Shown here: positions 26,031 to 33,715 of the stretch, in pieces | Numbering within the stretch: position 1 is the stretch's first letter | Layout: each line of letters begins with the position of its first letter | Source: Rhodococcus marinonascens NBRC 14363 | GTDB lineage: Bacteria > Actinomycetota > Actinomycetes > Mycobacteriales > Mycobacteriaceae | NCBI RefSeq assembly: GCF_001894885.1 | Contig: NZ_BCXB01000038.1 | Coordinates: forward strand, 1 to 35,602 | Length of the DNA stretch: 35,602 nt | Direction of reading: 5' to 3' | Program-made: the position numbers and the translations under genes | The notes under the pieces: model-generated | Databases searched by the model: none | What the model saw: only the letters and a program-made list of their open reading frames with translations | Told to the model about the DNA's origin: nothing

Positions 26031-26824
26031 GGCTGTTCCGCTCCTCTTGATAACCAAGTATGTGTAGGCATGCGCCCGCGATCTCCCTGTGAGCGGTAGA
26101 TCACGGACGGCGATTGGAAGTAGTTGAGGAATCAATCCCCCACCGGGCACAGTGCAATGACCGAGGATGCCGAGGCATCATGTTGTTGGTGTTTCTACTG
26201 GCGAGTCACTATAGAGCTAGATTCCGTTGGGCCGCAACGTACCAGTCCGGATCCACAAGTTGGATTGATCGCCGGACCGGCGCGGGTCCGGGCCGGTCCG
26301 TTCGGCGCCCATCACGTACTCGGCGCGGTACCGCTGGCGTAGGCACCAACGGTCGCCTTTAGGGTGTGCTTCGCAACGACGCCAGCCACCGCCAGCGATA
26401 TCGATGCCCCTCAACAGTTTCCGGACCCTGGTGCATCGAACGAATCTCCTCGAGCCGCCCAAGAGCTCGAGGCACTAGCTCAGCTACCGGGATGCGCAGC
26501 ACCATCCCAACGAACAACCACTGCCCCATGTTGAGTCGGACCGCTGGCGCTGTCGATTCTCTATGACGAAGTCTCGAGACGTGTTTTGCCACAAACTTGT
26601 TCAAAGTAATCGTTGTACAAAGTGTAAGTAATATCCAGGACCTTCGAAGGAGGAACGATTCACAGGAAGGTGGAGGAACTCGGTGGTCAGGCCATCGGAG
26701 GGCGTGACGACGACTGATTGTGGGTTCCCTGTCATCACATAGGAATTCATCTCGATGTGATACGTTTTTCACCTATTGGAGACTTCCGTACGGCCCTCTC
26801 GGTTACCTACCGAGAGGAATTTTT
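26031..26824. other. Intergenic region between divergent A13 and A14
   Basis: About 800 bp that should hold promoters for A13 (minus) and A14 (plus). It contains a 70-bp copy of the leader of the gene at 9086 (26568-26637). Short open frames on both strands lack ribosome binding sites and family features; I see no other gene. Confidence 0.45.
26568..26637 (+). repeat. Diverged copy of the leader of the gene at 9086
   Basis: TCTCGAGAC, TTTGCCACA, GTTCA, ATCG, CAAAG and GTAATAT occur in the same order and spacing as in 9023-9085, with the start codon ATG changed to ATC. The two sites flank the array's first and inverted parts. It is either an old duplicate of that gene's 5' end or a shared regulatory element. 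Confidence 0.55.
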
Positions 26825-27133
26825 GTGTCCAACACAACACTTCGTCTCATAGCCAGCTTTGCGTGTGCCATGGTGGTCGCTATGCGATTAGCAGTGATGG
26901 TCGCCGCGCGTGTGGCGGGTGCGGCTCCCGCGTCGGTGTCCTGGAGCGGCGGTACGACTGGGTTGACCCGAACGATCGGCAATGTGAGTTCTCGCGTCAA
27001 CGAGAGGGTCATCGTGTCGCCGGAGATCGAGCAGCTCGTCACCATCATCGATGCGGGTGGTGGTACCGACGATGGCGGCGGCACGGACGAGCATACCGGC
27101 ACCGGGCCGGTCGGCCGCACCTTCGGATCCTGA
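26825..27133 (+). CDS. Array member A14: miniature form, all domains deleted in frame
   Basis: 102 residues from GTG at 26825, preceded by CGAGAGGAATTTTT (VSNTTLRLIASFACAMVV...). A diverged signal peptide ending near RVAGA|AP is followed by 30 residues of N-domain (ASVSWSGGTTGLTRTIGNVS). It then jumps through VIVSPEIEQLVTIIDAGGG directly to the Asp/Gly linker (TDDGGGTDEHTG) and the tail TGPVGRTFGS. About 280 residues are missing compared with A1, yet the frame is open. It may be a secreted peptide, or a non-functional deletion product. Confidence 0.55.
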   Translation: MSNTTLRLIASFACAMVVAMRLAVMVAARVAGAAPASVSWSGGTTGLTRTIGNVSSRVNERVIVSPEIEQLVTIIDAGGGTDDGGGTDEHTGTGPVGRTFGS

Positions 27134-27186
27134 CCCCACCCGCCCCACACCGGTGTACAGAATCCGGTCCGATACCGAAGCCGCTC
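27121..27186. repeat. Inverted repeat bordering the inverted block, right copy
   Basis: Reverse complement matches 23504-23574 at roughly 80 percent. It begins inside the 3' end of A14 (CTTCGGATCCTGA) and continues through GATACCGAAGCCGCTC. Confidence 0.75.
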
Positions 27187-27239
27187 GTCAGGACCAGTCC
27201 GAAGCCCACGAATCACGCTGCATAATCGAGAGGAAGTTC

Positions 27240-28436
27240 ATGTCTAGCTGGCACATTCGTCGCGCGGCCGGTGCGTTCAGTGCCGTAGTAGTGGCCGCAG
27301 GGTTCGCGGTCACCGTGGGTGCCGGCGTTGCTGACGCGGCAGCCAACCCCAACCCGAAGTCGTGGTCCTCCGGTTTGAGCAAGTACACCCGCACGATCAG
27401 CAACGTGAACCCCCACGCGGGAGACACCATCACCGTGACGACAAAGTTCGAACGGAAAGCCGGTGGTGTGTTCGAGAAGGTATGGGAGTTCGATGACGTG
27501 TACCCGGCATGTCTGACCTTCGAATCGGCAAAGGTGGACGGGAAGTCCGTTGATCTCGAGAGCCAAGACGACGATGATCTCGAGAGCGAAGACGCCGATG
27601 TAGCGCAGATCAAGGGGAGTTGGTTTGTGCGCCCCTACTTCAGCCCGAAGTCGCACACGTTCGAGTTCACGTACGAGGTCGGTGCGGATTGTGGCCGCAA
27701 CACAGAGCTGAAGACGGGAATGCACTACGACGGAACCCTCGGGGAGGGTACGTTCAACACCAAGGGCCCGGCCATCAAGGTCGGATTGGACAGCTCCACC
27801 ACCGATCTTGCTGCCGCACCGTCCGATCTGCAGGTCGGGCGGTCGGCTCCGCTGACGGCGACCGTGACCGGTGGCGCCAAAGGCGACACCGTCGAGTTCT
27901 ACGACGGTGCCACCAAGATCGGGACGACTGCGCTCGACAAAAAGGGTGTGGCCGCCTTGGCCTGGATTCCGGATACGGAGGGTGAGCACACACTGTCGGC
28001 GAAGTACCTGGCCACCTCGCGGGTGGCGGGTTCGCAGTCGGGTGTGCAGACGGTGCAGGTCTCGCCGATCCCGGACGCGGAAACCCGCACGGTGCTCCTT
28101 GGTCCGTCGACTGCGCAGACCGGCACCGAGGTGATCTTCGGCTCGCAGGTATCCCCGACCCCCGAGGGTGGCACCGTGCAGTTCATCGATGGTGACACCG
28201 ATCTGGGTGACCCGGTACCGGTGGATGCCGACGGCAAGGCAAGTATCACCCACACCTTCGATTCCGAAGGCACCCATGACATCACCGCCGTCTACAGCGG
28301 GGAACCGGGTGTTTCAGGTTCGACGGCCGAGCCGGTCACGGTCACGGTCACCGACGAGGACGGTGGCCCCGACGACGGCGACGGTGGCACCGGTGACGGT
28401 GGCACAGGATCGGCGGGCAACATCTTCGGATCCTGA
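27240..28436 (+). CDS. Array member A15: secreted protein, N-domain plus two Ig-like domains
   Basis: 398 residues; ATG at 27240 after CGAGAGGAAGTTC (MSSWHIRRAAGAFSAVVVAA). The frame is open upstream into A14 but without family similarity. Signal ends near GVADA|AA. N-domain cysteines are in YPACLTF and GADCGRN; an acidic duplication (LESQDDDDLESEDADV) is inserted between them. Ig 1 is nearly the A1/A10 version. Ig 2 is the VIFGSQVSPTPEGG type shared with A2. Linker DEDGGPDDGDGGTGDGG, tail GSAGNIFGS. Confidence 0.87.
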   Translation: MSSWHIRRAAGAFSAVVVAAGFAVTVGAGVADAAANPNPKSWSSGLSKYTRTISNVNPHAGDTITVTTKFERKAGGVFEKVWEFDDVYPACLTFESAKVDGKSVDLESQDDDDLESEDADVAQIKGSWFVRPYFSPKSHTFEFTYEVGADCGRNTELKTGMHYDGTLGEGTFNTKGPAIKVGLDSSTTDLAAAPSDLQVGRSAPLTATVTGGAKGDTVEFYDGATKIGTTALDKKGVAALAWIPDTEGEHTLSAKYLATSRVAGSQSGVQTVQVSPIPDAETRTVLLGPSTAQTGTEVIFGSQVSPTPEGGTVQFIDGDTDLGDPVPVDADGKASITHTFDSEGTHDITAVYSGEPGVSGSTAEPVTVTVTDEDGGPDDGDGGTGDGGTGSAGNIFGS

Positions 28437-28477
28437 ACTACCCATTACGCACGCCTGGTCGTCGAGAGAGGAAGTTC

Positions 28478-29650
28478 ATGTCTAGCAGGAATATTCGTCG
28501 CGCGGTGAGCGCGGCCAGTGCTGTGGTGGTGGCCGCGGGGTTCGCGGTCACTGTGGGTGCAGGCGTCGCTGACGCGGCTGCAGAAACGGTGAAATGGTCC
28601 GACCACTTCAGCCAGTTCACCCGCACGATCAGCAACGTGAACCCCCATGCGGGAGAAACCATCACCGTGTCGACGAAGTTGGAACGGAAGGTCGGTGGTG
28701 TGCTCGAGTACGTCAGAAACGTTCGGGATGTGCACCCGGAATACCTGACCTTCAAGTCGGCGACGGCGAACGGAAAGTCCATCAAGCTCGAGAGCCAAGG
28801 CGCCGGTGTCGCGCATATCAAGGGTCTGTGGGAAGTGCACCCGCTTCGCGTCGGTGGGAACACGTCGGCGACGTTCGAGTTCAAATAAAAGGTCGGTGCG
28901 GATTGTGACCGCAACGCCTCGCTGGATACGGGAATGCGCTACTCGGGTTCGCTCGGCAGCGGTACGTACAACAAAAGGGGCCCGTCCATCACGGTCCGGT
29001 TGGACACCTCCACAACCGATCTCGGTGCAGTACCGTCCGATGTGCAGATCGGTGAGTCGGTGCCGCTGACGGCGACCGTGACCGGTGGCGCCAAGGGCGA
29101 CACCATCGAGTTCTGGGACGGTACGACCAAGATTGGGACGGCTGCGCTCGACAAGAAGGGTGTGGCAGCCTTCGGTTGGATTCCGGACGCGGAGGGTGAG
29201 CACAGTTTGTCGGCGAAGTACCTGGCCACTTCGCGGGTGGCGGGTTCGCAGTCGGGAATGCGGGCGGTGCAGGTTTCGCCGGTCCCGGATGTGGAGACCA
29301 CCACGGTGCTCACCGGCCCGGCAACCGCGCAGACCGGTGCGGAGGTGAGTTTCGAGGCGCAGGTGTCCCCGATCCCTGAGGGTGGCACCGTGCAGTTCCG
29401 GGACGGCGACACCGACCTGGGTGCCCCGGTACCGGTGGATGCGGACGGCAAGGCGAGCATCACCCACACCTTCGATTCCGAAGGCACCCATGAGATCACC
29501 GCCGTCTACAGCGGGGCACCGGGTGTTTCAGGTTCGACGGCCGAGCCGGTCACGGTCACGGTCACCGACGAGGACGGTGGCCCCGACGGCGGCGATGGTG
29601 GCACCGGTGACGGTGGCACAGGATTGGATGGAAACATTTTCGGATCCTGA
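28478..29650 (+). pseudogene. Array member A16: full length with one nonsense codon
   Basis: ATG at 28478 (MSSRNIRRAVSAASAVVVAA), 41 bp after A15. The frame stops at TAA 28886-28888, in the segment TFEFK-stop-KVGADCDRN, where the other members have TAC or an equivalent codon (compare TFEFKYKVGANCDRN in A6). The same frame then continues without fault to 29650, through two Ig-like domains and the tail GLDGNIFGS. A one-base change therefore breaks a 390-codon gene. The first N-domain cysteine is also lost (HPEYLTF). Unless the stop is read through, only a truncated 136-residue product is made. Ig 2 is almost identical to A6. Confidence 0.85.
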
Positions 29651-29690
29651 CCTGGCCACGGCGCACGCCGCATCATCGACAGGGAAAGTC

Positions 29691-29914
29691 CTGACTGGCA
29701 ACAATATTCGTCGCGCAGTCGGTACCACCAGTGCCATGGTAGTGGCCGCGGGCTTCGCGGTCACCACCGGTGCCGGTGCCGCGGACGCGGCTCCCCAATC
29801 GGTGTCGTGGTCCGACGACTTCAGCCAGTTCACCCGCACGATCAGCAACGTGAACCCCCATGCGGGAGACATCATCACCGTGTCGACGAAGTTCGAACGA
29901 AAGGTCGGTGGTGT
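29691..29914 (+). pseudogene. Array member A17: 5' fragment with lost start codon
   Basis: The spacer and signal-peptide region are typical (39 bp after A16), but the start reads CTG instead of ATG and the ribosome binding site is GACAGGGAAAG. The frame then encodes NNIRRAVGTTSAMVVAA...GAADAAPQSVSWSDDF and the first 25 residues of the N-domain up to FERKVGG. At about 29914 similarity to the family stops and unrelated sequence begins. The fragment cannot give a family protein. Confidence 0.8.
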
Positions 29915-30210
29915 GACGAGGACGTCGTCTCGGTCACGGACAGGCAGTCGGTGTTTGATGTTGTTCGTGACGCCCTACACAGGCTGCAGAACCAGCTGGC
30001 ATCGGCACTGTAGAGAGGTGTGGCGCTCGGCGCGTTCACTCTTGCGATGGCATTGATCATTGATTCTGGATCATCCAGGGAAACATACGTTCTCGAGTAT
30101 GGGGCCCTCAGCCAGGCCCTACTCGTGGATTGAACATCTACGCCCGGAGTCAACTGCACTCGGGGCAGTCCCAAGGCTACCAAGCACGCTTCATCGTCGA
30201 GAGGAAATAC
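29915..30210. other. Foreign DNA between A17 and A18
   Basis: About 300 bp unlike the array. The left part can be read on the plus strand as DEDVVSVTDRQSVFDVVRDA and then LHRLQNQLASAL and a stop, possibly the end of a displaced gene that I cannot identify. 29965-29985 also resembles 32033-32053 (GTGACG.C.TACACAGGC). The part at 30018-30100 is a hydrolase fragment. The last 30 bp are a normal array leader (CACGCTTCATCGTCGAGAGG). Confidence 0.5.
30018..30100 (-). pseudogene. 3' fragment of an alpha/beta hydrolase gene
   Basis: On the minus strand it reads SRTYVSLDDPESMINAIARV followed by NAPS, against SRTFVPLDDPGSVIDAITRV then NAS at the C-terminus of the hydrolase at 32225-33101. The DNA matches 32260-32335 at about 80 percent. 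It is a displaced, diverged copy of the hydrolase end, inserted between two broken array members. Confidence 0.75.
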
Positions 30211-30671
30211 ATGTCGACAGCTGTCGGCGAAGTACCTGGCCACCTCGCGGGGCGGCGGGTTCGCAGTCGGTGTGCAGACGGTGCAGGTCTCGCCGGTTCC
30301 GGACGCCGAGACAGCTACGGTGCTCACCGGCCCGTCGAGCGCACAGACCGGTGCGGAGGTGAGTTTCGAGGCGCAAGGTGTCCCCGATCCCTGAGGGGGC
30401 ATCGTGCGGTTCAGGGACGGCGACACCGACTGGGGTATCCCGGTGCCGGTGGGCGAAAACGGCAAGGCTAGCATCACCCGTACCTTCGATTCCGAAGGTA
30501 CGCATGACATCACCGCCGTACAGCGGAGCACCGGGTTGTTCCGTTTCGACCTCCGATTCCGTCACGGTCACTGTCACCGAGGCGGAAGGTGGCCGTGGCG
30601 ATGGTGGCCCCGGCGACGGTGACCCCGGCGACCGTGGCACAGGATCGGCGGACAACATCTTCGGATCCTGA
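30211..30671 (+). pseudogene. Array member A18: 3' remnant with several frameshifts
   Basis: A good leader (GAGAGGAAATAC) and ATG at 30211 are joined after three codons to the end of Ig domain 1 (GTCGGCGAAGTACCTGGCC). The remaining Ig 2 region has at least five small indels relative to A10 and A6: CGGGGCGG for CGGGTGG, CAGTCGGTG for CAGTCGGGTG, GCGCAAGG for GCGCAGG, GAGGGGGC for GAGGGTGGC, and GCCGTACAG for GCCGTCTACAG. The final frame still ends with GSADNIFGS. It is a decaying member. Confidence 0.85.
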
Positions 30672-30710
30672 CCCACTCACTACGAACGCTTCATCAAAGA
30701 AAGGAAATTC

Positions 30711-31904
30711 ATGTCCGACAGGAATATTCGTCGCACGATCGGTGCGTTCAGTGCTGTGGTGGTGGCCGCGGGGTTCGCGGTCGCCCTGGGTGCCGGCGTT
30801 GCTGACGCGGCAGCCAACCCCAACCCGGAGTCGTGGTCCGCCGGGAACAGCAAGTTCACCCGGACGATCAGCAACGTGAACCCCAATGCGGGAGACACCA
30901 TCACCGTGACGACGAAGTTCGAACGGAAGATTGCTGTGGAGTACATCCACGCCGTCACGGATGTGCACCCGGAATGTCTGACGGCTGTGTCGGCGAAGGT
31001 GGATGGGAAGTCTTACAAGATCGACCACAAGGGTAGTGATTCGACGAGGGTCAAGGGCAACTTAACCAAGTGGCCGGTACGCCCTTACCTCAGCCCGAAG
31101 TCGCACACGTTCGAGTTCACGTACGAGGTCGGGGCGGATTGTAAACGCAACGTCCCGCTGGATACGGGAATGCGCTACGACAGTTCGCTCGCCGGCAACA
31201 GTACGTTCAACAAGAAGGGCCCGTCCATCACGGTCGGGTTGGACACCTCCACCACCGATCTCGGTGCCGTACCGTCCGATGTGCAGGTCGGGCGGTCGGC
31301 GCCGCTGACTTCGACCGTGACCGGTGGCACCAAGGGCGACACCGTCGAGTTCTGGGACGGTGCCACCAAGATCGGGACGGCTGCGCTTGACAAAAAGGGT
31401 GTGGCGGAATTCGAGTGGACACCGGACACGGCGGGTGAGCATCTACTGATGGCGAAGTACCTGGGAAACTCGTCGTCGGCGGGTTCGCAGTCGGGTGTGC
31501 AGACGGTGCAGGTCTCGTCGGTCCCGGATACGGAGACCACCACGGTGCTCACCGGCCCGGCAACCGCGCAGACCGGTGCGGAGGTGAGTTTCGAGGCGCA
31601 GGTGTCGCCGGCTCCTGAGGGCGGCACCGTGCAGTTCATCGATGGTGACACCGATCTGGGTGCCCCGGTACCGGTGGATGCCGACGGCAAGGCGAGCGTC
31701 ACCCACACCTTCGATTCCGAAGGCACCCATGACATCACCGCCGTCTACAGCGGTGCACCGGGTGTTTCTGGTTCGACGGCCGAGCCGGTCACGGTCACAG
31801 TCACCGATGCGGACGGCGGCCCCGACGACGGCGACGGTGGCCCCGGCGACGGTGGTAACGACGACGGCGGCACAGGATCGGTCGGCAACATCTTCGGATC
31901 CTGA
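30711..31904 (+). CDS. Array member A19: secreted protein, N-domain plus two Ig-like domains
   Basis: 397 residues; ATG at 30711, 39 bp after A18, leader AGAAAGGAAATTC (MSDRNIRRTIGAFSAVVVAA). Signal ends near GVADA|AA. N-domain cysteines are in HPECLTA and GADCKRN. Ig 1 has EFWDGATKIGT like A16 and a distinct end (LGNSSSAGSQSGVQ). Ig 2 matches A15 and A6 closely. It has a long linker (DADGGPDDGDGGPGDGGNDDGG) and tail GSVGNIFGS. It is the last member; 151 bp further on is a strong hairpin that would end the transcript. Confidence 0.87.
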   Translation: MSDRNIRRTIGAFSAVVVAAGFAVALGAGVADAAANPNPESWSAGNSKFTRTISNVNPNAGDTITVTTKFERKIAVEYIHAVTDVHPECLTAVSAKVDGKSYKIDHKGSDSTRVKGNLTKWPVRPYLSPKSHTFEFTYEVGADCKRNVPLDTGMRYDSSLAGNSTFNKKGPSITVGLDTSTTDLGAVPSDVQVGRSAPLTSTVTGGTKGDTVEFWDGATKIGTAALDKKGVAEFEWTPDTAGEHLLMAKYLGNSSSAGSQSGVQTVQVSSVPDTETTTVLTGPATAQTGAEVSFEAQVSPAPEGGTVQFIDGDTDLGAPVPVDADGKASVTHTFDSEGTHDITAVYSGAPGVSGSTAEPVTVTVTDADGGPDDGDGGPGDGGNDDGGTGSVGNIFGS

Positions 31905-32224
31905 CCCAGGTTCATCCGCCAGGTGTTTCAGTCAGGCACTTGACCTTCCGACGATCACGTCCTCTTATGGCACACCCGACCTGCGGAACCTCCGGCGCCG
32001 GATCGGAATCGGCCGATGACGGATGTGGCTCGTGACGTCTTACACAGGCGCGTTGTGCCGCCACCCTCAACCGTGAGGGTGGCGGCATAATGCTCGAGGC
32101 GTCGGCTACTGCGTGCAGTTGGCGCGCACCGTATCGGGACAAGCCTGTCGGCTTCGGAAAGTCCTGTTGCAGTGGCCTGATCGCCTTCTCGTACGTCCGC
32201 CGTTGCGGATGGACGGTCGTCCGT
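31905..32224. other. Intergenic region after the array
   Basis: 320 bp between the convergent A19 and hydrolase genes. Apart from the hairpin at 32056-32087 no feature is supported. Confidence 0.5.
32056..32087. terminator. Strong bidirectional terminator hairpin
   Basis: A 14-bp perfect stem (TGCCGCCACCCTCA at 32056-32069, its complement at 32074-32087) with a 4-nt loop. It lies between convergent units, so it may stop transcription from the array and from the hydrolase gene. Confidence 0.75.
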
Positions 32225-33101
32225 TTACGCTTTCGCGTCCGCTCCCGCCGCAACGTCTAGATGTGGCGACGCGTTCACTCTTGTGATGGCATCGATCACT
32301 GACCCTGGATCATCCAGGGGAACAAACGTTCTCGAGTTGGGGACCTCGATCAGTGTCGAGTTGGGGAAAACGTCCGCAAGGCGCCTGCCGAGCCTTGGCG
32401 TAAAAAGACGGTCACGCTGTCCCCAGGCGAGGACGACAGGCTTGGTGAATCGGTTCAGCCGAGTCGACACACCCACGAGATCGCTGGCGGTGATCTGACG
32501 CGCCAGTATCGCCAGATCTCGGCAGATGCGAGAGTCGTTCCGGCAAGGCTCGAACCAGGCTGCGGTGAGATCCGCGTGCTCATTCGTGAGCAGGTCGTAT
32601 CCAAACGGCGAGTGGCGCAGTGGACGTAGCAGCCGCATCGCGGTAAACATTGTTTTGATGGATATCGGACCGCGCATCAGCTGCAAAGTCATGGTAAACG
32701 GAAAAGGCGGAAACTTTTCGAAGGCGTCGCAGTTGGCCAGAACCAAGCGTCCGACGTGGTCTGGGTAATAGTCAACCACCACTTGGCACAGTCCGCCGCC
32801 GGTGTCGCTACCAACAAGTGTCGCATCCTTGAGATCGAGGGCATCCATCAGATCGCGGATGAGCGTCGCGAGGCCCGCAAACGACAGTGTGACGGTGTCA
32901 TCCACCGGAATGGTATGAGAACCCAACGGCAATGTGGGCATGATGCACCGAAATCCACTGCGAGCTAACGACTCGGCGACCTCTGCCCATAGCCGATGAT
33001 CGACAAAGACCGTGGATGAAAAGTACTGGCGGATACGCTGAGTCCTCGGGCCCCACTACCTGATACTTGATCGTTGCCTGCTCCAGCGTGACTTGAGGCA
33101 T
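32225..33101 (-). pseudogene. Alpha/beta hydrolase, frameshifted
   Basis: ATG at 33101 with AAGGAGA upstream starts MPQVTLEQATIKYQVVGPED...VLFIHG. In that frame the protein then turns to nonsense. A shifted frame continues VFVDHRLWAEVAESLARSGF...CIMPTLPLGSHTIP and on to the stop at 32225. The 877-nt length is one base more than 292 codons, so a single insertion or two-base loss near 33005-33012 explains it. The nucleophile elbow is VGSDTGGG, with Asp in place of Ser, as in dehalogenase-like and some other alpha/beta hydrolases. The intact 3' frame could give a 238-residue product lacking the first strand and the HG oxyanion motif, so activity is unlikely. A diverged copy of its 3' end lies at 30018-30100. 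Confidence 0.8.
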
Positions 33102-33715
33102 GTCAGCTACTCTCCTTCGACCCCCTGCCTGATGCGCGTGCGTACTCTGCAACGTGAAGTCGTCAGAAGTGGAACAGATGATCCAGCTGCGAATTATCCG
33201 TGTCCTGTGTCGGATTTCAACGTGACGTGTTCGCCTTTGCGTGAGTCAGGCCGTTCGGGTCCCATGTTGTAGTGCCCTGACCCCGGCTGGTCCCTGTTGC
33301 TGGGATTCACCTGGAATGAGAGCCAGGAATTATTGATGCGAATTCGGTTGATTTCACAGGTGACGGAGTTGTGGGTGTGCCTGCATTGGGGAGCGTACTC
33401 GGCCAGGGTGTCATCGTCCAGTGACCCGATTGCCCCGACTTCGGCTGACCCCACAGTGGATCTGCGTTGCGGCCCTCACGCCGGGCAGGCAACGTATGAG
33501 AACTGATCTATCACCACTTTCACTACCCGAACCACTAGCAAAATCTAGCCCAATCTAAGGCGTGACGTAGACAGGCGAAGATTGCGATGTCGAGTTCCTG
33601 GATGCCTGGATGCCTGGATGCCTGGATGCCTGGATGCCTGGATGCCTGGATGTCTGGTGTCTCTGGCTCTCGGCGGGGTTGGCGGGGCATCCTGGAGTAG
33701 ACGAAGGGATCAACG
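33102..33715. other. Intergenic region before the aconitase gene
   Basis: 614 bp. A minus-strand open frame of 86 codons (33194-33454, GTG start) contains HNSVTCEINRIRINNSWLSF and could be a fragment of a real protein, but has no ribosome binding site or recognised family. The only clear element is the 8-bp tandem repeat at 33597-33656. Confidence 0.4.
33597..33656. repeat. 8-bp tandem repeat, about seven copies
   Basis: CCTG followed by six perfect GATGCCTG units and one GATGTCTG, ending 59 bp before the aconitase ATG. The unit length is not a multiple of three and no gene spans it, so copy-number change would alter the leader or promoter spacing of the next gene rather than a protein. Confidence 0.95.

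Larger units (their letters stand above)
10270..31904. repeat. Tandem array of 19 secreted Ig-like-domain paralogues (A1-A19)
   Basis: One gene family fills 21.6 kb. A1-A11 are plus strand, A12-A13 minus, A14-A19 plus. Most junctions carry a conserved block: the 3' end encoding GNIFGS, a TGACCC-like stop region, a 37-41 bp spacer with CATCATCGAGAGGAAA or a variant, and a conserved signal-peptide start encoding (M)SxRNIRR. The exceptions are the 113-bp A8-A9 gap and the edges of the inverted and decayed parts. Each repeat unit is thus gene plus spacer. Three members (A16, A17, A18) are broken, and A7 and A14 have in-frame deletions. Confidence 0.9.

Noticed and set aside
26151-26824. Minus-strand open frames at 26217-26462 and 26359-26772
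   Set aside because: Arg-rich composition, no ribosome binding site, no family features; regarded as noise in the A13/A14 promoter region.
10270-31904. Tat export of the array proteins because of the RR pair in NIRR
   Set aside because: The pair is not followed by the usual F-L-K type residues and the signal looks like an ordinary Sec peptide with an AxA-like site; Tat cannot be excluded but is not supported.
11440-31904. Repeated GGATCC sites at gene ends as cloning artefacts
   Set aside because: They encode part of the conserved tail (the codons around G-S and stop) and occur at nearly every member end in natural context.
33597-33656. Repeat protein DAWMPGCL
   Set aside because: The open frames over the 8-bp repeat are products of the repeat itself, with no start signal or family similarity.
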